From: Sipunculus nudus | Lineage: Eukaryota > Annelida > Sipuncula > Golfingiida > Sipunculidae | Length of the DNA: 64,000 nt | Direction of reading: 5' to 3' | Assembly: GCA_026874595.1 (NCBI GenBank) | Contig: CM049310.1 | Span: 48,371,058 to 48,435,057, forward strand | Part shown: positions 27,523-37,144 of the stretch, piece by piece | Layout of the letters: every line of letters begins with the position of its first letter | How positions within the stretch are numbered: position 1 is the first letter of the stretch | Translations under genes and position numbers: made by a program | Notes under the pieces: model-generated | What the model was told of the DNA's origin: nothing | The model's database searches: none | What the model saw: the letters and a program-made list of their open reading frames with translations, nothing else

Positions 27523-28617
27523 ATGAAAGCAAAAGGTAAGAGTAAAGGGAGACCCCAGAGGTACAATCCGTGTTACTCAACGAACGCTTCGCGATGCCGT
27601 TTCAGACGTCCGCCAGACCACTACGTTTTTTTGTTAAACACCGTTGCCAAAACAAGGTCTCCCCCGGCTTTGTTCCACTGCATCACGCACGGACGCCTCC
27701 ATGCCTGTTTCAAAACAGGGGACCAGCACCCGGACAGCGGTAGCGACCCTTGCCCTGGCGTGGAGATGACGGCAGACGGTGATATGGTGTGTGTGGCATC
27801 AGGGATGCCGAGAGGAGCCAAGATATATGAAACGTGTCCGCGTGAGGACGAGTTTCCCCGGCACGGGACAGAGAATGACGCACCGGTCATATCTACAGGT
27901 GACGGGAAAGGCCAAACATGTGCGACCCATGTTTTTCAACAAGACCACATGGCGACGTACACGTGGGAAAAACAACAGTCAGCCGACCGTGACGAACTCC
28001 TAAGGGTAGAGCCACGTCCGGAATTCGTTATGGCGGTAATAGCCCGACCCGTCACGGTGTACAACTTTTCACTTGTTGATCAGCTCCTGTTCAGTCGATA
28101 CACCGAGACTGTCGCGCTTCTGCACGATTACGTGTCAAGCAAAGTGTCACACCCATCCCAAGACGACACGAAACATGTGAAATACGAGTGTTACAAGGCC
28201 CTGTCTCGGCTGTCACCCAACCTTCGTCCGTCGTACGGTGAATGCTCCCGCGCATGGTGCTCTGCAGTGGAATCTCTCACTTCGTCGGAAAAGGACTCGA
28301 CCAGGGGATCCCGGACAATCGATGAATTGAAAAAATACCTCGCCACACATATGAGACATGCAGTATCAGACATGAACCGGGGCAAACAAAGGAATGCCAT
28401 GTGGATCTACGACCATCCGGCGTCAACGTCCAGCCAGCTTTCAGCAGGTGTGGCTGGACAGGTCACCACGCAGGACGTCGAAGGCGGCGGGTGTAACCAC
28501 ATCACGTACACTGCTTATGACCCAGTGACCGGTATGAATGTATCCAGGTGTCCAAAATACAGGTATTTTACGCCGATGCTACCAAAGCCCTGCATACCAC
28601 ATCACCAGCGTTTATGA
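27523..28617 (+). CDS. 364-residue Cys/His-motif protein in the terminase intron
   Basis: The frame starts at ATG 27523. The N-terminus is strongly basic (MKAKGKSKGRPQRY), like a nuclear localisation signal. Residues 45-105 carry conserved-looking Cys and His (LFHCITHGRLHACF, DPCPGV, DGDMVCVASGM) that could form a zinc site. The rest is helical. The family is not recognised. A Cys/His protein in this position recalls UL92 (vPIC) or UL16/UL94 of mammalian herpesviruses, both of which lie within terminase introns, but no sequence match can be claimed by eye. Confidence 0.65.
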   Translation: MKAKGKSKGRPQRYNPCYSTNASRCRFRRPPDHYVFLLNTVAKTRSPPALFHCITHGRLHACFKTGDQHPDSGSDPCPGVEMTADGDMVCVASGMPRGAKIYETCPREDEFPRHGTENDAPVISTGDGKGQTCATHVFQQDHMATYTWEKQQSADRDELLRVEPRPEFVMAVIARPVTVYNFSLVDQLLFSRYTETVALLHDYVSSKVSHPSQDDTKHVKYECYKALSRLSPNLRPSYGECSRAWCSAVESLTSSEKDSTRGSRTIDELKKYLATHMRHAVSDMNRGKQRNAMWIYDHPASTSSQLSAGVAGQVTTQDVEGGGCNHITYTAYDPVTGMNVSRCPKYRYFTPMLPKPCIPHHQRL

Positions 28618-28723
28618 AGCCGTCTGTGTCTATAATCCACAGTTACTCTAATTCCCCTGTTTCCATTTTGTCAACTGTCACCGTGGAAGCTACGTGAAAA
28701 CCGTTTAAGCTTACCTGAAGGCG

Positions 28724-29482
28724 TCACACAGCTAGCTCATTTAGTGTCAAATGGGGAACATGCAAAAGCAGGTGACTCAGGACAGTAGTTCCGTCTTCAG
28801 ACAACATGAAAGCTGAGTCTTCACAGCTGTTCAGGACACGGCGCGCCGTGTTGGAATGGCCGAGTGACACAGGTGTGGGTTTGCAATGGAAACGGCACGC
28901 TTCTGCCACCAGCCTCATGAAACACCCGAAAGCAGCGTATGCAGACACCATCCAACGGTCGCGCATTGTTACAGTGCATACGTCGACCTCTCCTCTCGCA
29001 GCTCGCATATCTTCATTCGCCTTATCGATTGCATCCACCAACCGCTGTACCTCGGAATATTTCAGGTAGTACAGGTCGCGTAAACCTTCGATCAAACACG
29101 AAAACCTCGTACAACTGATCATGAATGTATGGCTATGCGGGACCTCTTTTGACATTAGAAATCGTCTCACGAAATATACAGCCGCCAAACGGATGCAGAT
29201 GTAGTTGTACAAACGCAGGCATTCCTGGTCTGCATGCAAAGCGTCAGGGATTCCAGGACTTCCAAATAAAAAAGTGCAGATACTTTCGTCGCTGTGTAAG
29301 CTCAACGAAGGTAACAACACACTGGATAGAATCTTTCCGTCCACGTTATTGAGCGTTTCAGCCACATCAGGGACGGTGGGCGACCGTTTCTTGTCTAGCC
29401 GAAGAAAACCCGCGCCTCGTTGCAGTTCAAGCTGCCTCCTGACATATAGTGGCATACATTCCTCCAAAGGTACCCTATCCAT
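28724..29482 (-). CDS. 252-residue helical protein, minus strand inside the terminase intron
   Basis: The frame starts at ATG 29482. The protein is hydrophobic-helical without a signal peptide or clear membrane span (LRLYNYICIRLAAVYFVRRFL; VSAYAAFGCFMRLVAEACRF). It is the only gene in the intron on the same strand as terminase. Splicing of the terminase pre-mRNA would remove it, so it needs its own promoter. A TATTTGC on the minus strand at 29577-29571 is a candidate. Function unknown. Confidence 0.65.
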   Translation of the reverse strand: MDRVPLEECMPLYVRRQLELQRGAGFLRLDKKRSPTVPDVAETLNNVDGKILSSVLLPSLSLHSDESICTFLFGSPGIPDALHADQECLRLYNYICIRLAAVYFVRRFLMSKEVPHSHTFMISCTRFSCLIEGLRDLYYLKYSEVQRLVDAIDKANEDMRAARGEVDVCTVTMRDRWMVSAYAAFGCFMRLVAEACRFHCKPTPVSLGHSNTARRVLNSCEDSAFMLSEDGTTVLSHLLLHVPHLTLNELAV

Positions 29483-29681
29483 ATTTGGACTACTTCAGCG
29501 GAAACGTCTGCGAGACATACTCGTTACGTTTTACCGTTTAGTTGACATTACTGAATAAGCTACCACCACCGCAAATAACATATAGTTCATTTCATGCGGT
29601 GGTAACCCGTCACCCGTTGGGGGATCCCTTAGTAAAAACCCGTTCGGGAAAGCCCCCCACCGATGAAAACCTCAAACAACC

Positions 29682-30044
29682 ATGGCTGCAAAAGACCTAT
29701 GTGATCCACATACCGGACCAGCAGTGACCAGGCCATTTGAGGATTGCTATGTACCGATATGGAGAACAGCCGCTGGAGCCCCGGCGTCCATGTTTCTGTA
29801 CCTACACCACCGTCGCGTTGACGAAGTTTTTTGGATACGCTTGGTGACCCATTACATGTCAGCCCGTGATCACAGATGGCATAACCGCTACACAGAAATC
29901 AAACCAAGGAACATGTTCTACGATACATTAGTGGGAGGCACGGTCATAGAACTGGACATGCCACGGCCAGACCTTGTATCGTATAGCAGGGAGCCCGGTT
30001 CTTCAGTGGAGCTGACACAGTTGGCTGGACATCTTGTTCATTGA
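29682..30044 (+). CDS. First part of a split gene in the terminase intron
   Basis: ATG 29682 opens a frame of 120 residues that ends at a TGA at 30042. The coding character continues without a gap in the +1 frame, open from 30016 to 31254, which has no ATG near its beginning. The overlap (30016-30041) is only 26 nt, so one gene with a one-base indel, or a frameshift, is more likely than two genes. No recognised motif is present in this part. Confidence 0.65.
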   Translation: MAAKDLCDPHTGPAVTRPFEDCYVPIWRTAAGAPASMFLYLHHRRVDEVFWIRLVTHYMSARDHRWHNRYTEIKPRNMFYDTLVGGTVIELDMPRPDLVSYSREPGSSVELTQLAGHLVH

Positions 30045-31254
30045 CAACGATAACGGTCCCAATGACACGCTGGACAGAGTTACCGTGCCTGTACATTTCA
30101 TTTTGTCAAGCGTCACGTGCATGTTCAACGAGTGGCTTATCCACGCCCGTTCCTTGAAAGCGCTGGAAAAACTACCTGGTACAGAGGCAGGTGCGCAAAC
30201 CACCGAAAGTGAAATGAGTGCCATTCCCGGAGAGACCGTGTCCGCAGCAGTGAATTTACGAAGCGTACTGAACCAGTTTTACGATGCTAATCCTGCCCCG
30301 GAAGACCAAACCACGTCTGCAGAAATGCAAGCCTTAACACCTGAACACACCTGCATGCGACTCATCTGCCATTGGGAACCGGCTGTACCTGCAACAGAGG
30401 AAGGCAGGAGGCGATCCGTGGCCGTAATGCTGTTATCTCACATGCACAATTATGGACAGGTGTTTTCAGAACGGCAGATGGACCCGGCGAGCACGGGGAC
30501 GTACAAGTGCGGGATCGAGGACAAAATCTTCCGAGTGCTGACCTCAATTAGCCTCCCCATGCTGAGCAGAATGTTTGACCAGGTGGATGACATAAACGTC
30601 ATTCTAACATGGTGCGCTAACGTTTCAATTTGTCCGGACGTGCATGATACATTATCCCAGCAGATCGCGCTTTACGCCGGATGGTTGACAGTTCGCGACA
30701 GCTGTACAGTGCCCGGTGTGACCGATCCACTTATGAGGGCTTTTTCGCACATGAACCCTGTGGCGTTGGTACTGATATTCAGGAGGGTGATCAGTCGCCT
30801 GAGGGGGGAATGCGGACAGGTAAAGTTGCGTTTCAATAAAGGACTTGGCGCAAGGTTGCAGTCCGCCGTTGAGTGGTATATGGACGGCCGTCGGACAAAC
30901 CCAGACGTCCCTTATTACTTGCAAGTTCATTTTTATGGGGCTGGTGTGCATAACGGAACGGTACGCTTCATGGAGCCTGTGTGGTATTTTACATTCAAAG
31001 GACCGCACGGCGGCCAACAACATTCTGACGAATGTTCCATGTGGATTAACGTGAGTGAACCAAATGACTTGGTGTTCCTCTGTCCCAACAAGCACTCGCG
31101 TTTGACACGACATTACGTTCCGGGGGGCATCCCAGTGGAATGGCGTTACCCCGGAATGATGGAAGAACTGCTGCAAAGGCTTTCGTACCCTCTGGATCTG
31201 CTGATCGAATTCATCGGTTTCACGCTGGTGGAACCTATACCTGTATTGTATTGA
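30016..31254 (+). CDS. Second part of the split gene in the terminase intron
   Basis: This frame (about 412 codons) has no in-frame ATG for its first 35 codons and directly follows the 29682-30044 frame with a 26-nt overlap. Together they would give about 525 residues. The protein is globular with a hydrophobic C-terminus (YPLDLLIEFIGFTLVEPIPVLY). Its place and size recall UL17/UL93, the capsid-vertex packaging proteins encoded in terminase introns of mammalian herpesviruses. That is positional inference only. Confidence 0.6.
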   Translation, partial: HSWLDILFIDNDNGPNDTLDRVTVPVHFILSSVTCMFNEWLIHARSLKALEKLPGTEAGAQTTESEMSAIPGETVSAAVNLRSVLNQFYDANPAPEDQTTSAEMQALTPEHTCMRLICHWEPAVPATEEGRRRSVAVMLLSHMHNYGQVFSERQMDPASTGTYKCGIEDKIFRVLTSISLPMLSRMFDQVDDINVILTWCANVSICPDVHDTLSQQIALYAGWLTVRDSCTVPGVTDPLMRAFSHMNPVALVLIFRRVISRLRGECGQVKLRFNKGLGARLQSAVEWYMDGRRTNPDVPYYLQVHFYGAGVHNGTVRFMEPVWYFTFKGPHGGQQHSDECSMWINVSEPNDLVFLCPNKHSRLTRHYVPGGIPVEWRYPGMMEELLQRLSYPLDLLIEFIGFTLVEPIPVLY

Positions 31255-31283
31255 AGCATGCCGGTCAGCCGGCCGACATGTAT

Positions 31284-31291
31284 TATTTGTG
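31284..31291 (+). promoter_or_regulatory. TATTTGTG promoter-type element before the 420-residue gene
   Basis: TATTTGTG lies 53 nt upstream of ATG 31344; no TATAAA is seen in this gap. Confidence 0.5.
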
Positions 31292-31343
31292 TTAACGTTG
31301 TCGCTGAACTGTGGGCGGCACAGCTGCTCTGTCAGACGCCAAA

Positions 31344-32606
31344 ATGGTAGACGTTATAGACAAATTCTCGAGGCCTTCGTTTTCGGCGCCAGGTGACGTG
31401 TTTCTGGTGACAGACGTGTCAGGTGATACGCGTATATGCAGACCCCGTTCACAGACAGTGAACGTATTCTACGGCCTCAACTGCAAGACAGGCGCGTCAT
31501 CACTATGCGTTGTGAACAAGACCCACATTTACATCTTGAGCGACCTACAGGGTAACGCAGACGAACACAGTATAGTTCCCGTAAGAATAGAACTGAACGG
31601 ACGCGCACATGTGATGCCCGCCAGAGGATACCACCAGATTTGCAGATTTTGGCTCTGCGCACCGTACAGAACGGGAAACCGTGTGACCCTCCCTGAAAAC
31701 ACCGTAGGCAGCATACTGGGCATTACCGACAGAGAGTGTATCACCTGGCTACAGAGTCGGACGTTGGCCAACAGCCATGTTGTGCACCCCAGTTGGCTGT
31801 TCGTTCACGGGAGGGGGAAAGGAAAGTACGCCGGATTTGCAGAGATCGATAACATCCCTGTTTACACAAACAACACCAACCCGTCAGATGTAACCGATAT
31901 AATGGCCAGAACAGGTCCGCAGTTGTTTTATCAAGCTAGCTGTAAAAGCTTTTGGACGTACTTTTGTGAAAACGGCGCAGCGACGGGCGCCGTACCTGCA
32001 GTGCCGCCAGCCCTAGTGAAGCATTCACTTTTCACGTCTTGCATGGGTGAACAGTCAGAAGACGAAACGTATTCACACAACGGGTGGGGTGGCCCGCAAG
32101 CTGCCGTACAGTGTCTGTGCGCATCTCTCCAGGCGGGTTGGCGTGGCCCAACAGAGACGCCTGTGGAGGCAGGGAACCCTAACCGCTTTGTGCGGGTGTC
32201 GTGTGTGTCACAACACAAGAACTCGGCCATGTCAGGATGGTTAGGTAACCTGTGCAACCGTGTTACAGCAGGCAGGCGTGCTGCCCCAGGGAGTACGTAC
32301 ACGCGTGTCAGCAGGCAGATAGCTGACGCAGAGAAGGACATGTCAAAGCATGGCATTGACAGGATGCTAGAGGAAAGGAGTACCACATGCAAGTTCAAAT
32401 TGCAGACTGCTGTACCGGAACTCTCCGATCCAAACACACCGTCGCAGTCAGAACAGAACCGTCGTGCGGGTAGCGTTTGCACTGACCTGCCGCAAAACAT
32501 ATGGGAACTTAAACAACTGGACGATGAATACGTGTTGTATATGTGTGCTAGCTGTGGTTTGTGGCGCGACCTGCTGAAAGGTCGCACAAATTATTTTACC
32601 ATGTGA
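31344..32606 (+). CDS. 420-residue protein in the terminase intron
   Basis: The start is ATG 31344; an upstream GTG at 31311 is in frame. The N-terminal 180 residues look beta-rich (DVFLVTDVSGDTRICRPRS, VNVFYGLNCKTGASSLCVVN). The C-terminal third is polar and Cys-containing and ends with a CxxC pair (YMCASCGLW). A WLFVHGRGKGKYAGF segment is loosely similar to VSFIRGKGKGKLNRF in the 238-residue protein at 50498. It is the last gene in the intron array, the place taken by UL16/UL94 in mammalian herpesviruses; homology is not shown. Confidence 0.65.
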   Translation: MVDVIDKFSRPSFSAPGDVFLVTDVSGDTRICRPRSQTVNVFYGLNCKTGASSLCVVNKTHIYILSDLQGNADEHSIVPVRIELNGRAHVMPARGYHQICRFWLCAPYRTGNRVTLPENTVGSILGITDRECITWLQSRTLANSHVVHPSWLFVHGRGKGKYAGFAEIDNIPVYTNNTNPSDVTDIMARTGPQLFYQASCKSFWTYFCENGAATGAVPAVPPALVKHSLFTSCMGEQSEDETYSHNGWGGPQAAVQCLCASLQAGWRGPTETPVEAGNPNRFVRVSCVSQHKNSAMSGWLGNLCNRVTAGRRAAPGSTYTRVSRQIADAEKDMSKHGIDRMLEERSTTCKFKLQTAVPELSDPNTPSQSEQNRRAGSVCTDLPQNIWELKQLDDEYVLYMCASCGLWRDLLKGRTNYFTM

Positions 32607-32776
32607 AATCATAGTGTGTTTCATTGTAAGAATCACTGCTGTATTTACAACAATGATTATTAAAAGTATATAACAAGCGATAACACTGGCGTGAGCATTT
32701 TTAATATGTGTAAACTCTGCCACGGACGTTAATGTGTCATATGAAAGATACTAATAATCATTGCACGTTATCATTC

Positions 32777-32782
32777 TTTATT
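32777..32782 (-). terminator. poly(A) signal inside the terminase intron, just after an in-frame stop
   Basis: Unspliced terminase mRNA would reach a stop codon at 32789-32787. Five nt later it meets AATAAA (minus strand, 32782-32777). Confidence 0.5.
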
Positions 32783-32855
32783 CACATCATCCCTCCCTTC
32801 CCTCACACACATCCATGCGACCCAGTGGCTTTATCCCAGCTACAGTTATACTTAC

Positions 32856-34007
32856 ATTTTGATTCCCCAAGCTGAGGAAAAACATTTCCGTGTGTAACCC
32901 GTTTTCAAAATGTATCGCCAACTTCGGTTCGTACATAGGATTTTGCTGATTGACGGTCGTTCGGAAACGTTGTTTGGCTTTGGCGTCCAAATGATCGAGT
33001 ATCAGCTGCATGGAGTTGACGTGTTGCACAGTATCTGCCTTTACCTTACGGCTGAGATCATGCGAACACGAAAAATATGCAAACCGCATATCAGTCGCCC
33101 GCATGCCCGCCGCCAGCGTGACCTGTGTGATGTATGTTTTGCCCATGCGCCTGGGAACGAGGGCCACGCATATATTTGACGTCCGGCTTTCGGTCATAAC
33201 ACGCCGGCTGTATCCTCCCGCTATGAAAAATCGTTTGATGATCCGCTGCAACATGTGGTTGTGCTCCGGCGCACGCGCTGCGGCAGAAAAGGCGACGATA
33301 TGCATAACCATGAGACCCTGAAACGGTTCAAGAACGATGTCTTTGTATTTAAAAAACAAATGTAACAAACTAAGCCAGTTGAGCACCGCTCGCGTTTCAG
33401 TGTTCTGCCACACGCTTTCATCCAAAGCCAGCCTGTCTGAGGGAGACACTGGTCGCAACCGTGAAGACATCCCGGTCACAGAGTGTTTCATCCAGTCGTG
33501 CAATTCAAACAGGGTCATGGGTATCTGTGAAGCCAGGGGAATGCAGACGTGCGCATGGTTCTGGCGAACTCCCGCTTCTGTGTTGAGCCATATGTCAGTG
33601 AAACTGCGTGATGACGGACTACGGTTATGCGAGTCAAACTCCTTGTACAAGTCGTCCGCTTTGCCATTTTGAAGCAGTTCGGCATTGCCCTGTAACCGGC
33701 AAACACCCGACCTCCAGAACAGGTAATCGTCGAACACATCATCCACCACCCAAGAGAACAGTGGGTGTCTCAAAGTGCAGTCAGGGACGTCACGCACTAA
33801 AGGGTGTTGGTTGACCTGCCATTCCCTGGGGCGGTATGCAGTGACAGGGTAAACCCGTGGCGCGGTGTTCCACGCTTCACTCTCGCGATCATTATGTGTG
33901 ATGTCACGATTGCTGCCGCGAACAGCCGTCTGCCCTTCTGTCTTCTGTGATTTTTTCCGATTTTGAACAGACCCGTAGGTTTGTCCGGTTATGCCCCTGA
34001 CATCCAT
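32856..34007 (-). CDS. Terminase ATPase/nuclease subunit, exon 1
   Basis: ATG 34007 to the donor at 32856 gives 384 residues in phase 0. The Walker A site is visible (VPRRMGKTYIT, near residue 285), preceded by CVAL. Further downstream the exon ends just before the segment that normally precedes Walker B. Unspliced reading adds 22 residues to a stop at 32787. The ATPase powers DNA packaging at the capsid portal. A minus-strand TATTTGAT overlapping a TATATAT lies at 34081-34066, about 65 nt before the ATG. With exon 2 the protein is about 814 residues. Confidence 0.9.
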
Positions 34008-34665
34008 GAGGACGCATCAACGTTGAATATACAATGACAGGTTATGTGTCAGTCCAATCCATGTTACATATATATCAAATAAACGTGTACACGGGTATAC
34101 CATCACAAGGTCAGTTCACCGTGTAAGAAAACGGCCATACGCGACAGACAGTCTGAACTATACGCCTTTTCACCGGTGCAGTCGCACCTATTACAAAGCG
34201 CACGTGCGGTGCACTGACCTGGTTTTCCGTGTCTCATAAATTATCAGGGTTTACGTCAGACCTGTTTTTTTGTGCCTGAACACTCGCCGCCGTCTAGACA
34301 AAACAGGCATGTCACGGCACGTTCCCAAGGCCGACGTGCCGCAGCCCCCCCCCCCCCCCATACATACGAGTATTTTCGTTGCGCAACAACAACACATGTG
34401 CACATGATGGTCACGTGCACACTAGAGTGCCCTATCACTTTCGAATGCAAGTGGCAACCTGTTTGGGACACTGACCTTGGAAACGTGTCATGCCTGAACA
34501 TGTTTTTGTCGAACGGTCATTGACAGAAGAGGGTCGTGTGCAACGTCGCAGAAAAACGCTGATGTAACCACACGCACTGTCCATATAAAGGATAGTACGT
34601 GACGAGGCAGCATTGAATGCACCAGACATTCTTGTAGACGTGTTGTTCCGAATTAAGTGATCGGG
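34008..34665. other. 658-nt divergent intergenic region with C15 tract
   Basis: It separates terminase (minus) from the first IAP gene (plus). It holds a run of 15 C at 34345-34359 and a TATAAAG at 34585, about 80 nt before the IAP ATG. The terminase promoter elements lie near 34070. Overlapping frames on both strands look random; no gene is called. Confidence 0.5.
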
Positions 34666-35553
34666 ATGGGTAAAGGAAACAGTAAATTCCGTTGGCAACA
34701 GCTGGCCGAAACGCCAGATGTGAAGGTCCAACGAATGAAGAGCGAACTGTGCCGCAGGAAAACGTTTGAAAGTTGGCCAGGAAAAGATATGATCAAACCC
34801 CGCATGATGGCTGCTTCGGGGTTTTACTACGACGACATTTCTGCCGTGATCAACTGCGCCTTTTGTGCAGCATCTTTCACTGAGTATCCCACAGGTTTCT
34901 GTCCTATGTGGTTCCATATGTTGTACTTTGGAAACGCATGTCCCTTTATCAACGGGAAACCGACTGACAACATCCCGGCGCCAGACAGTCTTGATCCAAC
35001 GTCATTTCACACTATGGAGGCTTTGGGAATACGCAAGCACAACCCTGTCGTACCCGCCATGGGAACACTTGAGGAGAGACTTGACTCGTTCAAACCGTTA
35101 CACCGCCGCTGGCCAATAGGGACTGTGCCCCCATCCGAGCAAATGGCTGAAGCAGGTTTTTTTCACCTAGGAGTAGGCGCACAGACCCGATGCTTCTGCT
35201 GCGGTAAGAAGTGCGGGGAGTTTGGACCAAACGATGACCCATGGAAAGCACACGAAAGGTTTAGCCCAAAATGTCTGTTTGTTATCCGCTGTAAGCCACG
35301 ATCAGTTGCCGACCAGCAAAGACGTCCCAGCCACGGCGCACGACATGACACATTCGATGTCGGCGGTGAAACGTTCGGCCGTGCGGAAACAGGACGCACA
35401 CTGTTGTGCACCGTCTGCTTAGAAAACGAAGTGGAGGTTATCTTTTTCCCCTGCAAACATATAATCGTCTGCAACCAGTGTGCTCTGTGTTTGCTCCACT
35501 GTCCCGTGTGCCATGAACCTATATATGGCAGTGCAAACGTGTTCATCGCTTGA
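34666..35553 (+). CDS. IAP protein 1: two BIR domains and a RING finger
   Basis: The protein has 295 residues from ATG 34666. The N-terminal BIR (about 25-95) is diverged but keeps the zinc ligands (CAFC, then His and Cys in WFHMLYFGNAC). The second BIR (about 135-205) is canonical, with AEAGFFHLG, CFCCG, then DPWKAHERFSPKC. The C-terminal RING (about 245-292) reads CTVCLENEVEVIFFPCKH with CPVC. IAPs bind caspases or upstream adaptors through BIRs, and the RING acts as an E3 ubiquitin ligase. An anti-apoptotic role is expected from the family. It is the first of three IAP genes in a row on the plus strand. Confidence 0.85.
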   Translation: MGKGNSKFRWQQLAETPDVKVQRMKSELCRRKTFESWPGKDMIKPRMMAASGFYYDDISAVINCAFCAASFTEYPTGFCPMWFHMLYFGNACPFINGKPTDNIPAPDSLDPTSFHTMEALGIRKHNPVVPAMGTLEERLDSFKPLHRRWPIGTVPPSEQMAEAGFFHLGVGAQTRCFCCGKKCGEFGPNDDPWKAHERFSPKCLFVIRCKPRSVADQQRRPSHGARHDTFDVGGETFGRAETGRTLLCTVCLENEVEVIFFPCKHIIVCNQCALCLLHCPVCHEPIYGSANVFIA

Positions 35554-36181
35554 ACCTATCGAACCATGTGAATAGTACAGTGACCGTTAACTTTCACGAA
35601 ATTAGGAATATACTAATATGTGTTAAGTGTTAACATATCAGTGTCATCATCATATGTACACCTCTGTATGTAAAACAAACCATACTCGCTCATACGAGTG
35701 TCAAGGACGTGATGTCTTTGTAAGAGGATATGACTGCTAATCACGTACCGGATACCCTGCTACTTAAACGTGGTTTGTGGAAACAATATATAAAAACGTC
35801 GTTGGTCGTATGTTTCGGTTATGACGCACACCAGTAGGGAGTTTTTTTGGTGTTTACGTAGTTATTTGATATATATGTGTTTGTGAGTCACGTTGCCCCT
35901 GCCATTAAACATGTTTTACAAAAAGTTGTTTGTGCGTGTTGTGGAATTTCCTATGTTTGACGTCATGTCTGCTTTCTTGCTATATAAGCTCAGCACTACA
36001 GAATGTTCAGCATAACCGCCGCGGACGTCGACTGTTCAGTTTCGGCATCATAAGTCAGCATCCTGTCATTAATAAACGGAGTGACTGTTATTTGGCACAG
36101 GGCTCTACAATTGATTCCATATGACTATCGTGCTGCTGAGCTCGTCTGGAACTTATATACACCACAGGTTGTCTGTCCAAT
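35554..36181 (+). other. 628-nt intergenic region with two TATA boxes
   Basis: TATATAAAAA lies near 35786 and TATATAAG at 35981-35988, with an AATAAA near 36069 on the plus strand. The second box probably serves the spliced IAP gene (ATG 36182). The first TATA and the AATAAA could bracket a short non-coding or micro-ORF transcript; only frames under 65 codons are present. Confidence 0.4.
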
Positions 36182-36922
36182 ATGGTAACTATATATAATA
36201 ACTTGACGGGAGAGATTGTCAGTGACCGTGAACATTACAGATATGAGATCAACCGGCTGGTGTCATACAAAACGTGGCCGAAAGGAAACCCAGCATTTCC
36301 GACAGCTCTGGCAAAAGTCGGGTTCTATTATACAGGGCGTGAAGATGAGGTAAAGTGCTTTGTTTGTGACATTCGTCTGAAACGTTGGGTGGAAACGGAC
36401 CTCCCGTTGTCCGAACACGAGAGACACGCTCCTAGGTGCCAGTTCATTTTAGGAATCGACATTGGAAATGTTCCTATGGTCGCTGAAAATGAAGTGTTTT
36501 CGTTGGACAGAATACGCGAAGAAGAACGCAAGGTCACATTACTGAGACAGACTGCCTCTGAGACAACAGGTGGAGCAAGTGGTAGCGCTACATCTAACAC
36601 AAACAATGTGCCCTTACCGTTTACATTCACCTTCTTTGGCAACACTGGAGCAAAATGTAAAGTGCCACAACTGAAGATTGCTGTGAAGGAAACTTTAACT
36701 TCATTGCAACCCAACAATGAAGGGCGTTCTCCACAGTCCCATGTTCAAGCTGCTGCTGGCCCGTCCAGCATGCCCGCTGCATTCAATACAGGTCAGGAAA
36801 AACCTCGGGCTCCAACACCGTCAAATTCTACACCGGGCATGTCGACATTGAGCCAGGATATGCAGAACCTATCTTTGCAGAGAACCAGTGTCAGCACGTC
36901 CAATATTCCAGAGACCCCCGGG
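36182..36922 (+). CDS. IAP protein 2 (spliced), exon 1: first BIR domain
   Basis: ATG 36182 opens 247 codons, ending at a perfect donor (CCCGGG followed by GTAAGT). Without splicing the frame stops two codons later, at 36929. The BIR domain spans about residues 20-95, with zinc ligands Cys59, Cys62, His79 and Cys86 (VKCFVC, SEHERHAPRC). A Ser/Thr/Pro-rich linker follows (about 125-247). It joins in phase 0 to exon 2 at 37145. Confidence 0.8.
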
Positions 36923-37144
36923 GTAAGTTAAATGTTTGCAATCACGTTATAGAGCTGATACATACATAGCGAAACTGTCAAATTGTTATACATTTGATCA
37001 TAGATTACAGCGCATGTAAAGGTTTGCGGGGTGTTTTGCTGTTGTGAGAAACGTATGGGTAACATGTGCGTTTAACTGAAACGGACATATGATCATGTGG
37101 ACGTCATTCCACGTTACGACAATAAAGTCGGTTCTGTTTTTCAG
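36923..37144 (+). other. 222-nt intron in IAP gene 2
   Basis: The donor is GTAAGT at 36923-36928. The acceptor is TTCTGTTTTTCAG, ending at 37144. Both flanking exons are open and in phase 0. The intron body has stops in all frames and lower GC than the exons. Confidence 0.8.

Larger units (their letters stand above)
27044..32855 (-). other. Terminase intron (5.8 kb) containing five other genes
   Basis: The donor on the minus strand at 32855 reads GTAAGT after AAAAT; the acceptor at 27044 reads TTTCAG. Both exons meet in phase 0. Four genes inside are on the opposite strand (83, 364, about 525 and 420 residues) and one is on the same strand (252 residues). Confidence 0.85.

Noticed and set aside
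34435-34917. 160-codon minus-strand frame overlapping the start of IAP 1
   Set aside because: It lies antisense to the clear BIR coding region and its promoter; its composition is that of a shadow frame.
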